Positions 16,461 to 23,927 of a stretch of DNA of 45,931 bases are shown piece after piece. The position numbers and the translations under genes were made by a program. The notes beneath the pieces are model-generated. The model did no database searches, was not told the origin of the DNA, and saw only the letters and a program-made list of their open reading frames with translations. Source of the stretch: Spirochaetota bacterium. Its GTDB lineage: Bacteria > Spirochaetota > B62-G9 > DRHN01. The stretch's first letter is position 1, and the number at the start of each line of letters is the position of its first letter. The DNA lies in the NCBI GenBank assembly GCA_016934265.1, contig JAFGTF010000035.1:1-45931 (forward strand), given 5' to 3'.

Positions 16461-16669
16461 ATGACAGAGAATGAGGTCATTGATAGTCTAGAAGAGGTAT
16501 TTTGAGCTTTACTGAAAAATTGGCTCTGGAAGTGAACAAAAACGATTATTATCCGGTAAAAACGGTTGATGAAGAGCTTGTAAAGGACTGGACATAGTGG
16601 GTGAGAAATGTTGACAGGGTCAGGGATGAGCTAAAAAACTTAGGATTACCTGTGAAGAAGAGCGCATAG
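16461..16669 (+). pseudogene. Broken small gene or pair of tiny overlapping ORFs, unknown family
   Basis: An ATG at 16461, preceded by AGAGG, opens MTENEVIDSLEEVF and then hits TGA at 16503. In the +1 frame, a TTG at 16502 continues SFTEKLALEVNKNDYYPV and KTVDEELVKDW, meets a TAG at 16595-16597, and resumes WVRNVDRVRDELKNLGLPVKKSA to a stop at 16669. The segments have protein-like composition throughout, so this is probably one gene of about 65-70 codons broken by a frameshift and a nonsense mutation. I do not recognise the family. The intervals 16219-16460 and 16670-16736 show nothing else. Confidence 0.35.
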
Positions 16670-16736
16670 TGAGCAGTAATCCACCAAACCTCCTCTAACC
16701 AACGCTAAAAAGCGAGCTGTTTCGGAGGAGGAGCGG

Positions 16737-16826
16737 ATGAGAAACTGGCCCGTTTCAAGTTATGAGGATCCGGTACGGGCAGTAGTGATGAAGAAAAAGT
16801 TTGTTCATTATTCGCGAATGCTTTAA
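16737..16826 (+). CDS. Possible 29-aa peptide with a strong ribosome-binding site
   Basis: GGAGGAGGAGCGG lies directly before the ATG at 16737. The peptide reads MRNWPVSSYEDPVRAVVMKK and ends with KFVHYSRML at 16826, 64 bases before the AAA+ ATPase start. No family is recognisable. The unusually strong Shine-Dalgarno sequence is the only support. It could be a leader peptide or a relic of a longer gene. Confidence 0.3.
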   Translation: MRNWPVSSYEDPVRAVVMKKKFVHYSRML

Positions 16827-16890
16827 TCGCTTGAAGCAAACCGAATCATGTGTCGACTTAAATCTACCGCTATTGTGGAGGCAGGGTATA

Positions 16891-17832
16891 ATGGAATCAA
16901 TTGTTCGTGAGCTTCAGATAAAGCATAATATAATAGGAAGGCGGGAGGAATTAACCTCCGCCCTAATTGCTGCACAGGCAGGGAAACATATTCTGTTTGA
17001 GGGAGCGGTGGGAGTCGGTAAAACCACCATGGCCCTTGCCGTGGCAGCCCACCTGAAGAGAAAAATCGTGAGAATCGACGGTGATGAGCGCTATACTGAG
17101 CAAAAACTCGCCGGATGGTATGATCCTCCCCTCGTTCTTGCAAAGGGCTATACTAAAGAATCCTTTATCCTTGGCCCTCTTTCCAAAGCGATGCTTGAAG
17201 GAGCAATACTCCTCATAAACGAGCTGAATAGGATGCCAGAAGGCACCCAGAACGTCATGCTCTCAGCAATGGACGAAAAAACAATTCACATTCCGAAATA
17301 CGGTCAGGTTAATGCAGAGGAAGGGTTCATGATCATCGCAACCCAAAACCCTGATGAATACATAGGTACCTCTCAGCTAAGTGAAGCCCTGAAAGACCGC
17401 TTCATCTGCATCAATCTCGACTATCAGTCCGAAGAAGGAGAGAGGCAGATCGTCAAATTGCGCTCTTCATGCAGGGATGATGACATCATAGAAGTCTCAG
17501 TCGCCATTGCTCGTATGACGCGTGAAGAAAAGGAGATAAGGAGAGGGTCCTCCGTGCGGGGCGCCATAGATCTCTCCGATATGTTCTGGACTATCTATGG
17601 TTCCTTCAATGATGATCTCGATAAATGGGTGAGGTGCGCCACGCCCGCCTTACTTACCAAAATCGAGCTCCAGGATTTCTCTCATGAGAAGTTCAACGAA
17701 CTACTGAAAAGAATTATTGATAAAACGCTTGAATTACAAAGAGCAGGAAAGACTTCCTCAAAAGCGTGGCATAAAAACGCAAAACCGGAAATCGATCAGA
17801 TTAAATCTGCATTAATCGAAAAAAAAAAGTAG
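16891..17832 (+). CDS. MoxR-type AAA+ ATPase (CbbQ/NorQ/CoxD-like)
   Basis: A 313-residue AAA+ ATPase. Walker A is GAVGVGKTT (residues 38-46). Walker B is ILLINEL (106-112), with Asn in place of the usual Asp before the catalytic Glu. Sensor 1 is ATQNPDEY (150-157), the arginine-finger region is ALKDRF (166-171), and RRGSSVRGAIDL is the sensor-2 region. MoxR ATPases act with VWA partners as chaperones that insert metals or cofactors or activate enzymes. The partner gene follows at once. The 0 frame ends in lysine codons at a run of ten A residues directly before TAG, a -1 frameshift signal (see 17823-17829). GGAGG lies 9 bases before the ATG at 16891. Placement beside a corrinoid methyltransferase suggests a role in its activation or cobalamin loading. 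Confidence 0.85.
   Translation: MESIVRELQIKHNIIGRREELTSALIAAQAGKHILFEGAVGVGKTTMALAVAAHLKRKIVRIDGDERYTEQKLAGWYDPPLVLAKGYTKESFILGPLSKAMLEGAILLINELNRMPEGTQNVMLSAMDEKTIHIPKYGQVNAEEGFMIIATQNPDEYIGTSQLSEALKDRFICINLDYQSEEGERQIVKLRSSCRDDDIIEVSVAIARMTREEKEIRRGSSVRGAIDLSDMFWTIYGSFNDDLDKWVRCATPALLTKIELQDFSHEKFNELLKRIIDKTLELQRAGKTSSKAWHKNAKPEIDQIKSALIEKKK
17823..17829 (+). other. A AAA AAG slippery heptamer: putative programmed -1 frameshift joining the ATPase and VWA genes
   Basis: Ten consecutive A (17819-17828) followed by G create the heptamer A AAA AAG in register with the ATPase frame, just before its TAG stop (17830-17832). A -1 slip continues VAIDVSDLLNKLEIAIEGG and onward without a stop into the VWA gene, giving one 627-residue protein. 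The 59 codons from 17832 to 18008 in that frame are protein-like but contain no ATG, GTG or TTG, so they are best explained as reached by frameshifting or by RNA polymerase slippage. Confidence 0.6.
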
Positions 17833-18008
17833 CGATTGATGTTAGTGATCTTCTGAATAAACTTGAAATCGCAATAGAAGGAGGGCAATTACAGGACCTC
17901 CTTGCCCTCCTCTATAGAATTCCTCCTTCGCTCAACGAAATACTTAACGATGCATATCTCGACGAAATCATCACTAGGGTTATCAGGCTTGAGACAGGGT
18001 TTCTCCAG

Positions 18009-18773
18009 GTGAAGCTTTTGTCTATGGTGATGGAGCGCGCTGATGAGGCAAAGAGCCTCGCAATTCGGAAAATACTGCTGCAGAAGATAGTCTATCTGTC
18101 GCGAAAGATTGCCGCAGGAGCTTCGGGAATTAAAAAGACCGTGGTGACGCAGTATCGTCCGGGCCTCGACGAGATCGAAGTTGATAGAACCCTTGAAGCT
18201 CAGATCGGCTCACCTGTTCTCGATTATGAAAACATCTACTGCCATGAAAAAATAAAGCAGAAGAACTCCTATGTGCTTATGCTCGATGTTTCAAACTCAA
18301 TGCATCAGGAAAAGATCATGGTCGGCGCGATCGCAACGGGGGTCTTTGCGAGCAAACTGCGTCACGATTTCTATGGTGTGCTCACTTTTTCCCGTGAAGC
18401 TTCATTCCTAAAGCATGTGAGGGAGCCTAACGATCTCGTAACTCTCATGGACAAAATGCTCGATATAAAAAGTGGCGGCGCGACGAATATCCGTGAGGCA
18501 CTACTCAAAGGACTTGTAGAGCTGAACGAATCCAAAACCATGTCCAAAACCGGCATCATTGTTACCGATGGCTGGTCAACTGTGGGCGGGGATCCTGTGG
18601 AGGTTGCCGTTAAATACGATAGGTTGCATGTACTGGGTATCTCCTTCGGAATCGGAGGTTCGGACCCCAAAACTAACTCCCAAATGGCAAAAAAGGGGAA
18701 AGGAAAGTACATGTATATCAGGAAGTATGATGATCTTCCCTTAGCCATTACAAAGATACTTACAAATAAATAG
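18009..18773 (+). CDS. von Willebrand factor A (VWA) domain protein, CoxE/NorD/ChlD-like; N-terminus uncertain
   Basis: The ORF from the GTG at 18009 encodes 254 residues. The VWA domain has a complete MIDAS metal site: DVSNS at 93-97, Thr159 in SGGATN and Asp187 in VTDGW. Upstream of it, RKIAAGASGIKKTVVTQYRPG matches linker regions of VWA proteins paired with MoxR ATPases. The GTG has no ribosome-binding site, and the same frame is open and coding-like back to 17832, where it meets the ATPase stop. The real product is therefore probably longer, either fused to the ATPase by -1 frameshifting or initiated at a non-standard codon. Together the pair would form an ATP-driven metallochaperone or activase, as in NorQ/NorD or magnesium and cobalt chelatases. 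Confidence 0.8.
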   Translation: MKLLSMVMERADEAKSLAIRKILLQKIVYLSRKIAAGASGIKKTVVTQYRPGLDEIEVDRTLEAQIGSPVLDYENIYCHEKIKQKNSYVLMLDVSNSMHQEKIMVGAIATGVFASKLRHDFYGVLTFSREASFLKHVREPNDLVTLMDKMLDIKSGGATNIREALLKGLVELNESKTMSKTGIIVTDGWSTVGGDPVEVAVKYDRLHVLGISFGIGGSDPKTNSQMAKKGKGKYMYIRKYDDLPLAITKILTNK

Positions 18774-18818
18774 AATCCGCTAAGAGATCGCCCCTTATCA
18801 TCGATCATATTGGCTGGA

Positions 18819-18873
18819 GCTAACCCCCATTTCTCACAAATCACCTTAAATAATACATAATGGGGGTTTTAGC
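18819..18873 (+). terminator. Likely terminator after the VWA gene
   Basis: GCTAACCCCCATT (18819-18831) pairs with AATGGGGGTTTTAGC (18859-18873); the inner 10 pairs are perfect and five outer pairs follow a TT bulge. The loop is 27 bases, larger than usual, and the T-run is short. It lies 46 bases after the VWA stop. Confidence 0.5.
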
Positions 18874-19087
18874 GCTTAACTTACCATAAATATTATTTTT
18901 TACATCTACCGAGTCATCATTTAAATCCATTGCTATGCAATTTTTTAGAAAACCGCACTAAGCTTAAAAATGGATTGACTTTTATCTGGTTTCTATTAAA
19001 GATGTCAATTTTGCGCTCTCGCCAGAAGGGGAGGCGCGCCAATTATTATTTTTATAAATTTCCTGGAGACTTCACATTTTCTATATT

Positions 19088-19234
19088 CTTGACAGAATGT
19101 CTTGTTATTGTCGGCATATTTGCAAGAAGGTTATCGTTTTTCAATGGGAAAAGCATTCGTGAATATTTCATGGGAAGATTGGGAGCTTTTCGCGGCTTTT
19201 TTGCGTATAGTGGCGAATCTCGAATTATAAAAAA
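19088..19234 (+). repeat. Diverged direct repeat, copy A, in the AT-rich spacer before the transporter operon
   Basis: Copy A opens CTTGACAGAATGTCTTGTTA and ends around GGCGAATCTCGAATTATAAA. It matches copy B (19323-19430) over both ends, with an extra segment of roughly 38 bases in the middle. A 104-codon ORF across it (18930-19244) has no ribosome-binding site or family similarity and I do not call it. The rest of 18874-19560 holds only the promoter and copy B. Confidence 0.45.
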
Positions 19235-19267
19235 CCCTAATTAATTAAAATTAATTAAAATTTTTCC

Positions 19268-19315
19268 TTGACAGATATTAAAATTCTATGATAAAATGTG
19301 TACCTGTCTATACAG
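19268..19315 (+). promoter_or_regulatory. Promoter and HutC-type operator of the LIV-type transporter operon
   Basis: TTGACA (19268-19273) and TAAAAT (19292-19297), 18 bases apart, form a good promoter. The operator CTGTCTATACAG (19304-19315), the exact reverse complement of the site at 13049-13060, begins 6 bases after the -10 box and so covers the expected transcription start. Repression by the same regulator as the methyltransferase operon is the natural reading. Confidence 0.68.
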
Positions 19316-19322
19316 CATCGAT

Positions 19323-19430
19323 CTTGGCAGAACGTTTTGTTACGGGTGGCATGGGTATTCTATAGGAAAACATAAGGCTTTTCGGAGTCTGGTTTTATGT
19401 GTATATGAGCGAATCTCCAATTATTAAAAA
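19323..19430 (+). repeat. Diverged direct repeat, copy B, in the transporter mRNA leader
   Basis: Copy B opens CTTGGCAGAACGTTTTGTTA and ends GAGCGAATCTCCAATTATT, closely matching the ends of copy A. It begins directly after the operator and so lies in the predicted 5' untranslated region, which is about 250 bases long. Function unknown; a structured leader RNA or a promoter-region duplication are both possible. Confidence 0.45.
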
Positions 19431-19560
19431 GATCTATTTTTAGATAAGTTACTAAAGTAAACAGATGTAGTCTATTAACGGCTTACTATGATAGAGTACT
19501 AGATATTTGAAAGATGGGTTAAGGCTAAATAGCCCAAAAAAATTTTAAAGGAGGAAATAC

Positions 19561-21027
19561 ATGAGGAGGAAACGATTTCGAAAACTAGTTGTTCCCATCT
19601 CGCTAATCGCGGTTATGGTTCTAGCTGTACCCTGGGTAGCCAGTGCCCGCAAGAAAAAGGCACCCACGGCAGAAGCACCCTCACAAGTGTCAGAAGCGGT
19701 ATCTGGACTCCCCGCCGGGCTTACACTAGACGAAGTGGTTATATTAAGCCACCTGCCTGACCAGCAGATCGGAGTAGAGTACCCCATAGGGGAGACGATT
19801 AACGTCGGTTTCCTCTGCGCGCTATCAGGACCTGATGCCGGGTGGGGACTCCCTGGACTTACCGGAAATACCATCTGGATCGATGCAGTGAATAAGACCG
19901 GTGGTCTTCTAGTCGGTGGGGTAAGATACCCGATGGCTATATACCCATTTGACGATGAGGCTGTCGCATCGAAGGCTCTCCAAGGTGCCAGAGAATTGGT
20001 ATTGGAGCATGATGTTAAATTCATCAGTGCCATTGGCGGCGATGCTGCGAAGGCCACAGCTCCCTTCCTCACCGAGCACAAGGTGATCTACGCTTCCCTG
20101 GTTCCCACCGACTGCGATCCAAAAAGGCCATACGTCGTCGCCGGCGGCGATATAACGCCCCAGTGTAACATGTTCAACGCGCTAATAGCTAAGATGAATT
20201 TGCCTAGTGAAGAAGAACTGGGGAGACCCCTGACATATGCGTTAACCACTCAGGACTGCATCATGTCCCGCCAAGTTGGGGCATGGGAGATCGGCGCCGC
20301 TAAGGCCATGGGGTTCAAGATAGTCTACGAGGAGTTTTTCGCAGTCGACACAACCGACTTCGCCCCGATAATTACCGCCGTGATGGCGACCAAACCCGAC
20401 GTTATCAGTCTCTGTGAGGCCTGGCCCGAATACCAGACCATGATGTGGGAGCAGTTGTTCCTGCAGGGATACGAGGGAGTGGTTGTCCAGAACTACGCCG
20501 ACTGGGAAACCAACCTCACGAAGATCCCACCGGAGTACGCTGCCGCTCAAAAGGGTATAGACAGCTTCCCCTTGATGGATGACCCGTGGTGGGGTGAAAC
20601 TTCATGGCAGGCTTCTTTCACCAACGTGTGGAACGCAAGATATGGCCCGGGGGCTCCTGAGGACGTCAAGCGCACCATGACCGGCATCGACTGGGACCAC
20701 ATGATATGGCTCATACCGTGGTGCATCGGCGCCCAGATTGCCGGAAAGGAAACACCGGGAGAGTGGCCTTCCAACGATGCCGTACTGGCTGCTTTGAGGG
20801 CACAGCCTTCTTTTCCCACCATCCTCGGCCCGGGGCACATGAGCGGCAAGGAGATGTTTGGGATAGATAACATGATTGAAGAGCCTGTTCCCATGTGCAT
20901 GTTTGATCTCAAGGCTAAAGATAAGCGCATCGTTGCTCATCTGAATTTCGAGCCCTGGTACGAATCCATCAAGCCCGTAGTACTTAAAGCAGTAGAAGAG
21001 CGCGGACAGATGTATTACCAGCGCTAA
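19561..21027 (+). CDS. Periplasmic substrate-binding protein of a branched-chain-amino-acid-type ABC transporter
   Basis: A 488-residue type-I periplasmic-binding-fold protein. Residues 1-29 are a Sec signal peptide (RRKRFRKLV, a hydrophobic stretch, then cleavage near VASA); no lipobox cysteine is present. The mature protein has the family opening INVGFLCALSGPDAGWG and ends with the usual FDLKAKDKRIVAHLNF strand. It is larger than LivJ/LivK (about 370) and unusually rich in tryptophan (DPWWGETSW, GIDWDHMIWLIPW), which could build an aromatic cage for a methylated ammonium group; that is inference. AAAGGAGG lies 7 bases before the ATG. First gene of a five-gene transporter operon under a HutC-type operator shared with the methyltransferase genes. 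Confidence 0.9.
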   Translation: MRRKRFRKLVVPISLIAVMVLAVPWVASARKKKAPTAEAPSQVSEAVSGLPAGLTLDEVVILSHLPDQQIGVEYPIGETINVGFLCALSGPDAGWGLPGLTGNTIWIDAVNKTGGLLVGGVRYPMAIYPFDDEAVASKALQGARELVLEHDVKFISAIGGDAAKATAPFLTEHKVIYASLVPTDCDPKRPYVVAGGDITPQCNMFNALIAKMNLPSEEELGRPLTYALTTQDCIMSRQVGAWEIGAAKAMGFKIVYEEFFAVDTTDFAPIITAVMATKPDVISLCEAWPEYQTMMWEQLFLQGYEGVVVQNYADWETNLTKIPPEYAAAQKGIDSFPLMDDPWWGETSWQASFTNVWNARYGPGAPEDVKRTMTGIDWDHMIWLIPWCIGAQIAGKETPGEWPSNDAVLAALRAQPSFPTILGPGHMSGKEMFGIDNMIEEPVPMCMFDLKAKDKRIVAHLNFEPWYESIKPVVLKAVEERGQMYYQR

Positions 21028-21034
21028 TACCCAA

Positions 21035-21069
21035 TCCACGGGGGCGGTTTTGAACACCTCCCCCGTGGA
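21035..21069 (+). terminator. Hairpin after the binding-protein gene (attenuator or mRNA stabiliser)
   Basis: TCCACGGGGG (21035-21044) pairs perfectly with CCCCCGTGGA (21060-21069) over 10 bases with a 15-base loop. There is no following T-run. Such hairpins commonly sit between a highly expressed binding protein and its permeases, reducing downstream expression. Confidence 0.5.
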
Positions 21070-21116
21070 AACTAGTAATTCGGATAAGTAAGATCTATCA
21101 GAGGTTAAGATAAAGT

Positions 21117-21986
21117 ATGAACAGTCAACTTTTACTTCAAACCATAGCTAATGCGGGAGCAGTGAGCGCTATGTATGCTATGATAGCCGTGGGGCTCACT
21201 TTGGCCTTTGGCGTGATGCAGATGGCAAATCTGGCCCATGGTCACTTCTTCATGGCAGGCGCCTATACCGTATACGCACTTTATGCTTTGCATGACTGGC
21301 CATTCTGGTTTGCAGTGGCAGGAGCCGTAGGGATAGGGGCTGTCATCGGTCTAGCAGTTGAGCGAGGCATTTTCAGGCCATTGCGGGGAGATGTGGTCGG
21401 AGGTTTTATAGCTACCGCGGGGTTGATGTTTGTTTTCGAGGTTTTTATGGGTGAGGTGTGGGGGTGGGGCCATATGAGGCAAGTCCCCAGCCCTTATATG
21501 CGTGCCGTTAAATTTTTTGGTGCATCGGTGTCCTTCCAGAGGGTCATAGTAATACCATTTGCCATTGCGTGCATTGGGGGACTCCTGGTTTTTATGCGCT
21601 GGTTCAGGTTGGGGCGTGCACTGCGTGCAGTTGCTCAGGACCCGGAAGCAGCCTCTTTACAGGGGATAAACATCAACAGGATGACGGCGCTGGCCATGGC
21701 CATTGCCGGTGCCTTAGCAGGTATATCCGGGGGGATCATGTCAACGATATATGCGGTAACCCCTGCGCTGGGAGGCCATATAATCCTGCCTGCCCTCATC
21801 GTAGTGGTTGTAGGAGGGATGGGAAGCGTTGGGGGTGTCACTCTCGCTTCGATTCTCTTGGGCTTTATCATAACCTTCGTTACCACGCTCGTTGACGGCG
21901 TTACAGCAATGATGGTTTCTGTTGCCGTTATGGCTCTCGTATTAGCAATAAGACCACAGGGGTTAATGGGACATGTCGTTACCTAA
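21117..21986 (+). CDS. Branched-chain-amino-acid-type ABC permease, LivH family
   Basis: A 289-residue inner-membrane permease with 7-8 hydrophobic helices. The N-terminal IAVGLTLAFGVMQMANLAHG is the LivH signature, GININRMTALAMAIAGALAG is the conserved loop contacting the ATPases, and VVGGMGSVGG lies near the C-terminus. It forms the membrane channel with the LivM-type protein, whose gene overlaps it by 14 bases. The ATG at 21117 has AGAGG somewhat far upstream, in keeping with lower expression than the binding protein. Substrate is set by the binding protein and is probably not a branched-chain amino acid given the neighbours. Confidence 0.92.
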   Translation: MNSQLLLQTIANAGAVSAMYAMIAVGLTLAFGVMQMANLAHGHFFMAGAYTVYALYALHDWPFWFAVAGAVGIGAVIGLAVERGIFRPLRGDVVGGFIATAGLMFVFEVFMGEVWGWGHMRQVPSPYMRAVKFFGASVSFQRVIVIPFAIACIGGLLVFMRWFRLGRALRAVAQDPEAASLQGININRMTALAMAIAGALAGISGGIMSTIYAVTPALGGHIILPALIVVVVGGMGSVGGVTLASILLGFIITFVTTLVDGVTAMMVSVAVMALVLAIRPQGLMGHVVT

Positions 21987-22953
21987 CATAAGAAGTTACA
22001 GGATTGGGGCTCTGGTATTCGCAATTATACTGCTGTGTATTTTGCCCTTTTTTGCCAGGCCATATCTGGTTGAGGTTGCCATGATTTACTTTATATGGAT
22101 GATCCTCGCCCAAAGTTACCGCTTGATAGTCACGATACATGACTGGCAACTGTACCATGTTGTGCTGTACGGCGTTGGCGCCTACACCAGCGGCATGTTG
22201 GCAAAGAATCTCGGTGTTCCGGTCTTTGCGGCCATTCCACTGGGAGGGGCGGTGGCAAGCCTGGCTGGAGTGGCTATTACATCGGTCCTTCTGAGGACAA
22301 AGGGGTGGGGATTTTATATCGCAACCTATGGGCTGGCTGAATTGATCAGGTTGAGCTGGATGAAATTTCGTAACCCGTTTGGGGGATCCACGGGGATAAT
22401 AGACATCCCTTACCCTCCGGTAGTGGCAGGAATAGATTTCAGTGCACGTATTCCCTACTACTTCTTCAGCCTGGGGGTGATGCTCATCATAATGTATATG
22501 CTGTATCGCTTGGAGAGATCGCGGATAGGTGATTCCTTTAAAGCTGTCTCCATGGACCCGCTGCTGGCGGCGTCTACCGGGATAAGCATCCCGAGACAGA
22601 GACTCCTGGCATGTGCCATCGGTGGGTTCTTTGCCGGTATTGCCGGTGGCCTTCTTGTTCACCGGCTGGGCGCAGTGGACCCGAAGCTATTCAACATAAC
22701 CACCATGCTGTACCTTCTCATTTGGATAGTGGTCGGCGGTACCAATAGCTTCTGGGGTCCTGTACTAGGGGTATCTGTGATGTACTCCCTTTTCGAGCTC
22801 TCACGCCCGTTAATACAGATAAGGCCCATGTTCTTCGGCATTGCCATGATATTGGTCCTGCTCTTTATGCCCGGGGGATTAGAGGGTATGGTCGCGAAGG
22901 CTGCCGTTCGGTTGCGAAGGCTGCGGGGCGTGCAAACAGCGGAAGCAGAATGA
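21973..22953 (+). CDS. Branched-chain-amino-acid-type ABC permease, LivM family
   Basis: A 326-residue inner-membrane permease, second half of the channel. Typical segments are FIWMILAQSYRLIVTIHDWQL (here YFIWMILAQSYRL), VVLYGVGAYTSGMLAKNLG, FKAVSMDPLLAASTGISIPR as the ATPase-contact loop, and VGGTNSFWGPVLG. The start overlaps the end of the LivH-type gene by 14 bases, so translation is coupled. A 182-base spacer follows before the first ATPase gene; it holds no ORF I can support. Confidence 0.92.
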   Translation: MSLPNIRSYRIGALVFAIILLCILPFFARPYLVEVAMIYFIWMILAQSYRLIVTIHDWQLYHVVLYGVGAYTSGMLAKNLGVPVFAAIPLGGAVASLAGVAITSVLLRTKGWGFYIATYGLAELIRLSWMKFRNPFGGSTGIIDIPYPPVVAGIDFSARIPYYFFSLGVMLIIMYMLYRLERSRIGDSFKAVSMDPLLAASTGISIPRQRLLACAIGGFFAGIAGGLLVHRLGAVDPKLFNITTMLYLLIWIVVGGTNSFWGPVLGVSVMYSLFELSRPLIQIRPMFFGIAMILVLLFMPGGLEGMVAKAAVRLRRLRGVQTAEAE

Positions 22954-23135
22954 GGTTGCCTCCGATAGTCTGATTGGTAATGAAATGAGAAGCAGTATAA
23001 TGAGTAAAAGTCGCATGGTGAGGGCGATAATAAAATAGCACTTGAGGAGGTTGATTTTCTCTGAAATATAATTTTTAAAAAATCGACTATTGCAATTTCT
23101 ATTGACCTCATACCGACGTAAAGGAGAGGGGGCAT

Positions 23136-23927
23136 ATGTCAATACTTGAAGTGAAGGGAGTAAGCAAGTATTTCGGCGGTCTTGCCGCGATAGACAATCT
23201 TAATCTCACTATCCGGGAAGGCGAAATAAGAGGAATAATCGGTCCGAACGGTGCGGGTAAGACCACCCTCTTCAATGTCATCAGCGGAGTGTACAGACCC
23301 AGCTCAGGACAGATATTCTATAAGGCGGGCAAGCGTATCGACGGCCTTGCCGCAAGCAAGATAGCTGAAATGGGACTGGTCCGCACTTTTCAGCGCACTG
23401 CCCTCTACCCTAATTTTTCAGTCCTAAAAAATGTCACCGCAGCCCGCCATCTTCATGCCAGAGAAAATATCTTCAGCGTGTTTGCCGGCGCGGTTAAAAA
23501 AATAGAAGAGGTTAATATTAAAAAGGCTTTAGAAATAGTGGAGTTCATGGGGCTGGGACACCTAAAAAATGAGCTGGCAACAAACCTGCCTCACGGTCAC
23601 CAGAGAGCTTTGGGTGTTGCCATTGCACTAGCATGTGAACCCAAGGTACTGCTGCTGGATGAGCCTTTGACCGGCATGACCCCCACTGAAAAAGCACAAA
23701 TGATAGATCTAATAAGAAAAGTGCACCAGCAGGGCATTACCATCCTGATAGTGGAGCATGATATGAGATCTGTTATGGAACTTTGTAAGTATATCAGCGT
23801 GCTCGATTTCGGAAAACTGCTCGTCGAAGGAACTCCCGCTGAAATACAGAACGATGAATCTGTAATTACTGCGTATCTGGGGACTGAAGATATCACATCT
23901 CTGGGAGGTGAAAAAGTTGCTACTTGA
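23136..23927 (+). CDS. Branched-chain-amino-acid-type ABC ATPase, LivG family
   Basis: A 263-residue ATPase. Walker A is GPNGAGKTT, Walker B is VLLLDEPLTGM, and the LivG-specific segment MGLVRTFQRTALYPNFSVL follows the first. The usual ABC signature LSGGQ is replaced by LPHGHQRALGVAIAL, the variant common in LivG proteins (LPYGxQR). It hydrolyses ATP at the cytoplasmic face, paired with the LivF-type protein encoded next. AAAGGAGAGGGGG precedes the ATG at 23136, an unusually purine-rich ribosome-binding site. Confidence 0.92.
   Translation: MSILEVKGVSKYFGGLAAIDNLNLTIREGEIRGIIGPNGAGKTTLFNVISGVYRPSSGQIFYKAGKRIDGLAASKIAEMGLVRTFQRTALYPNFSVLKNVTAARHLHARENIFSVFAGAVKKIEEVNIKKALEIVEFMGLGHLKNELATNLPHGHQRALGVAIALACEPKVLLLDEPLTGMTPTEKAQMIDLIRKVHQQGITILIVEHDMRSVMELCKYISVLDFGKLLVEGTPAEIQNDESVITAYLGTEDITSLGGEKVAT

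Noticed and set aside
16595..16597. In-frame TAG in a protein-like segment of the methyltransferase cluster, as a possible pyrrolysine codon
   Set aside because: The segment also needs a frameshift, no pyl genes are in the window, and the methyltransferase itself lacks any in-frame TAG. Simple decay explains it better.
18930..19244. Rightward 104-codon ORF
   Set aside because: No ribosome-binding site, irregular composition, no family likeness, and it overlaps the direct-repeat region.
18874..19560. Cobalamin riboswitch upstream of the transporter or methyltransferase genes
   Set aside because: No B12-box-like conserved core was found in either leader, despite the corrinoid context.
20555..20564. 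GTATAGACAG, a partial match to the GntR operator
   Set aside because: It lies within the binding-protein coding sequence, encoding conserved-looking residues (GIDS), and matches only 10 of 12 positions.
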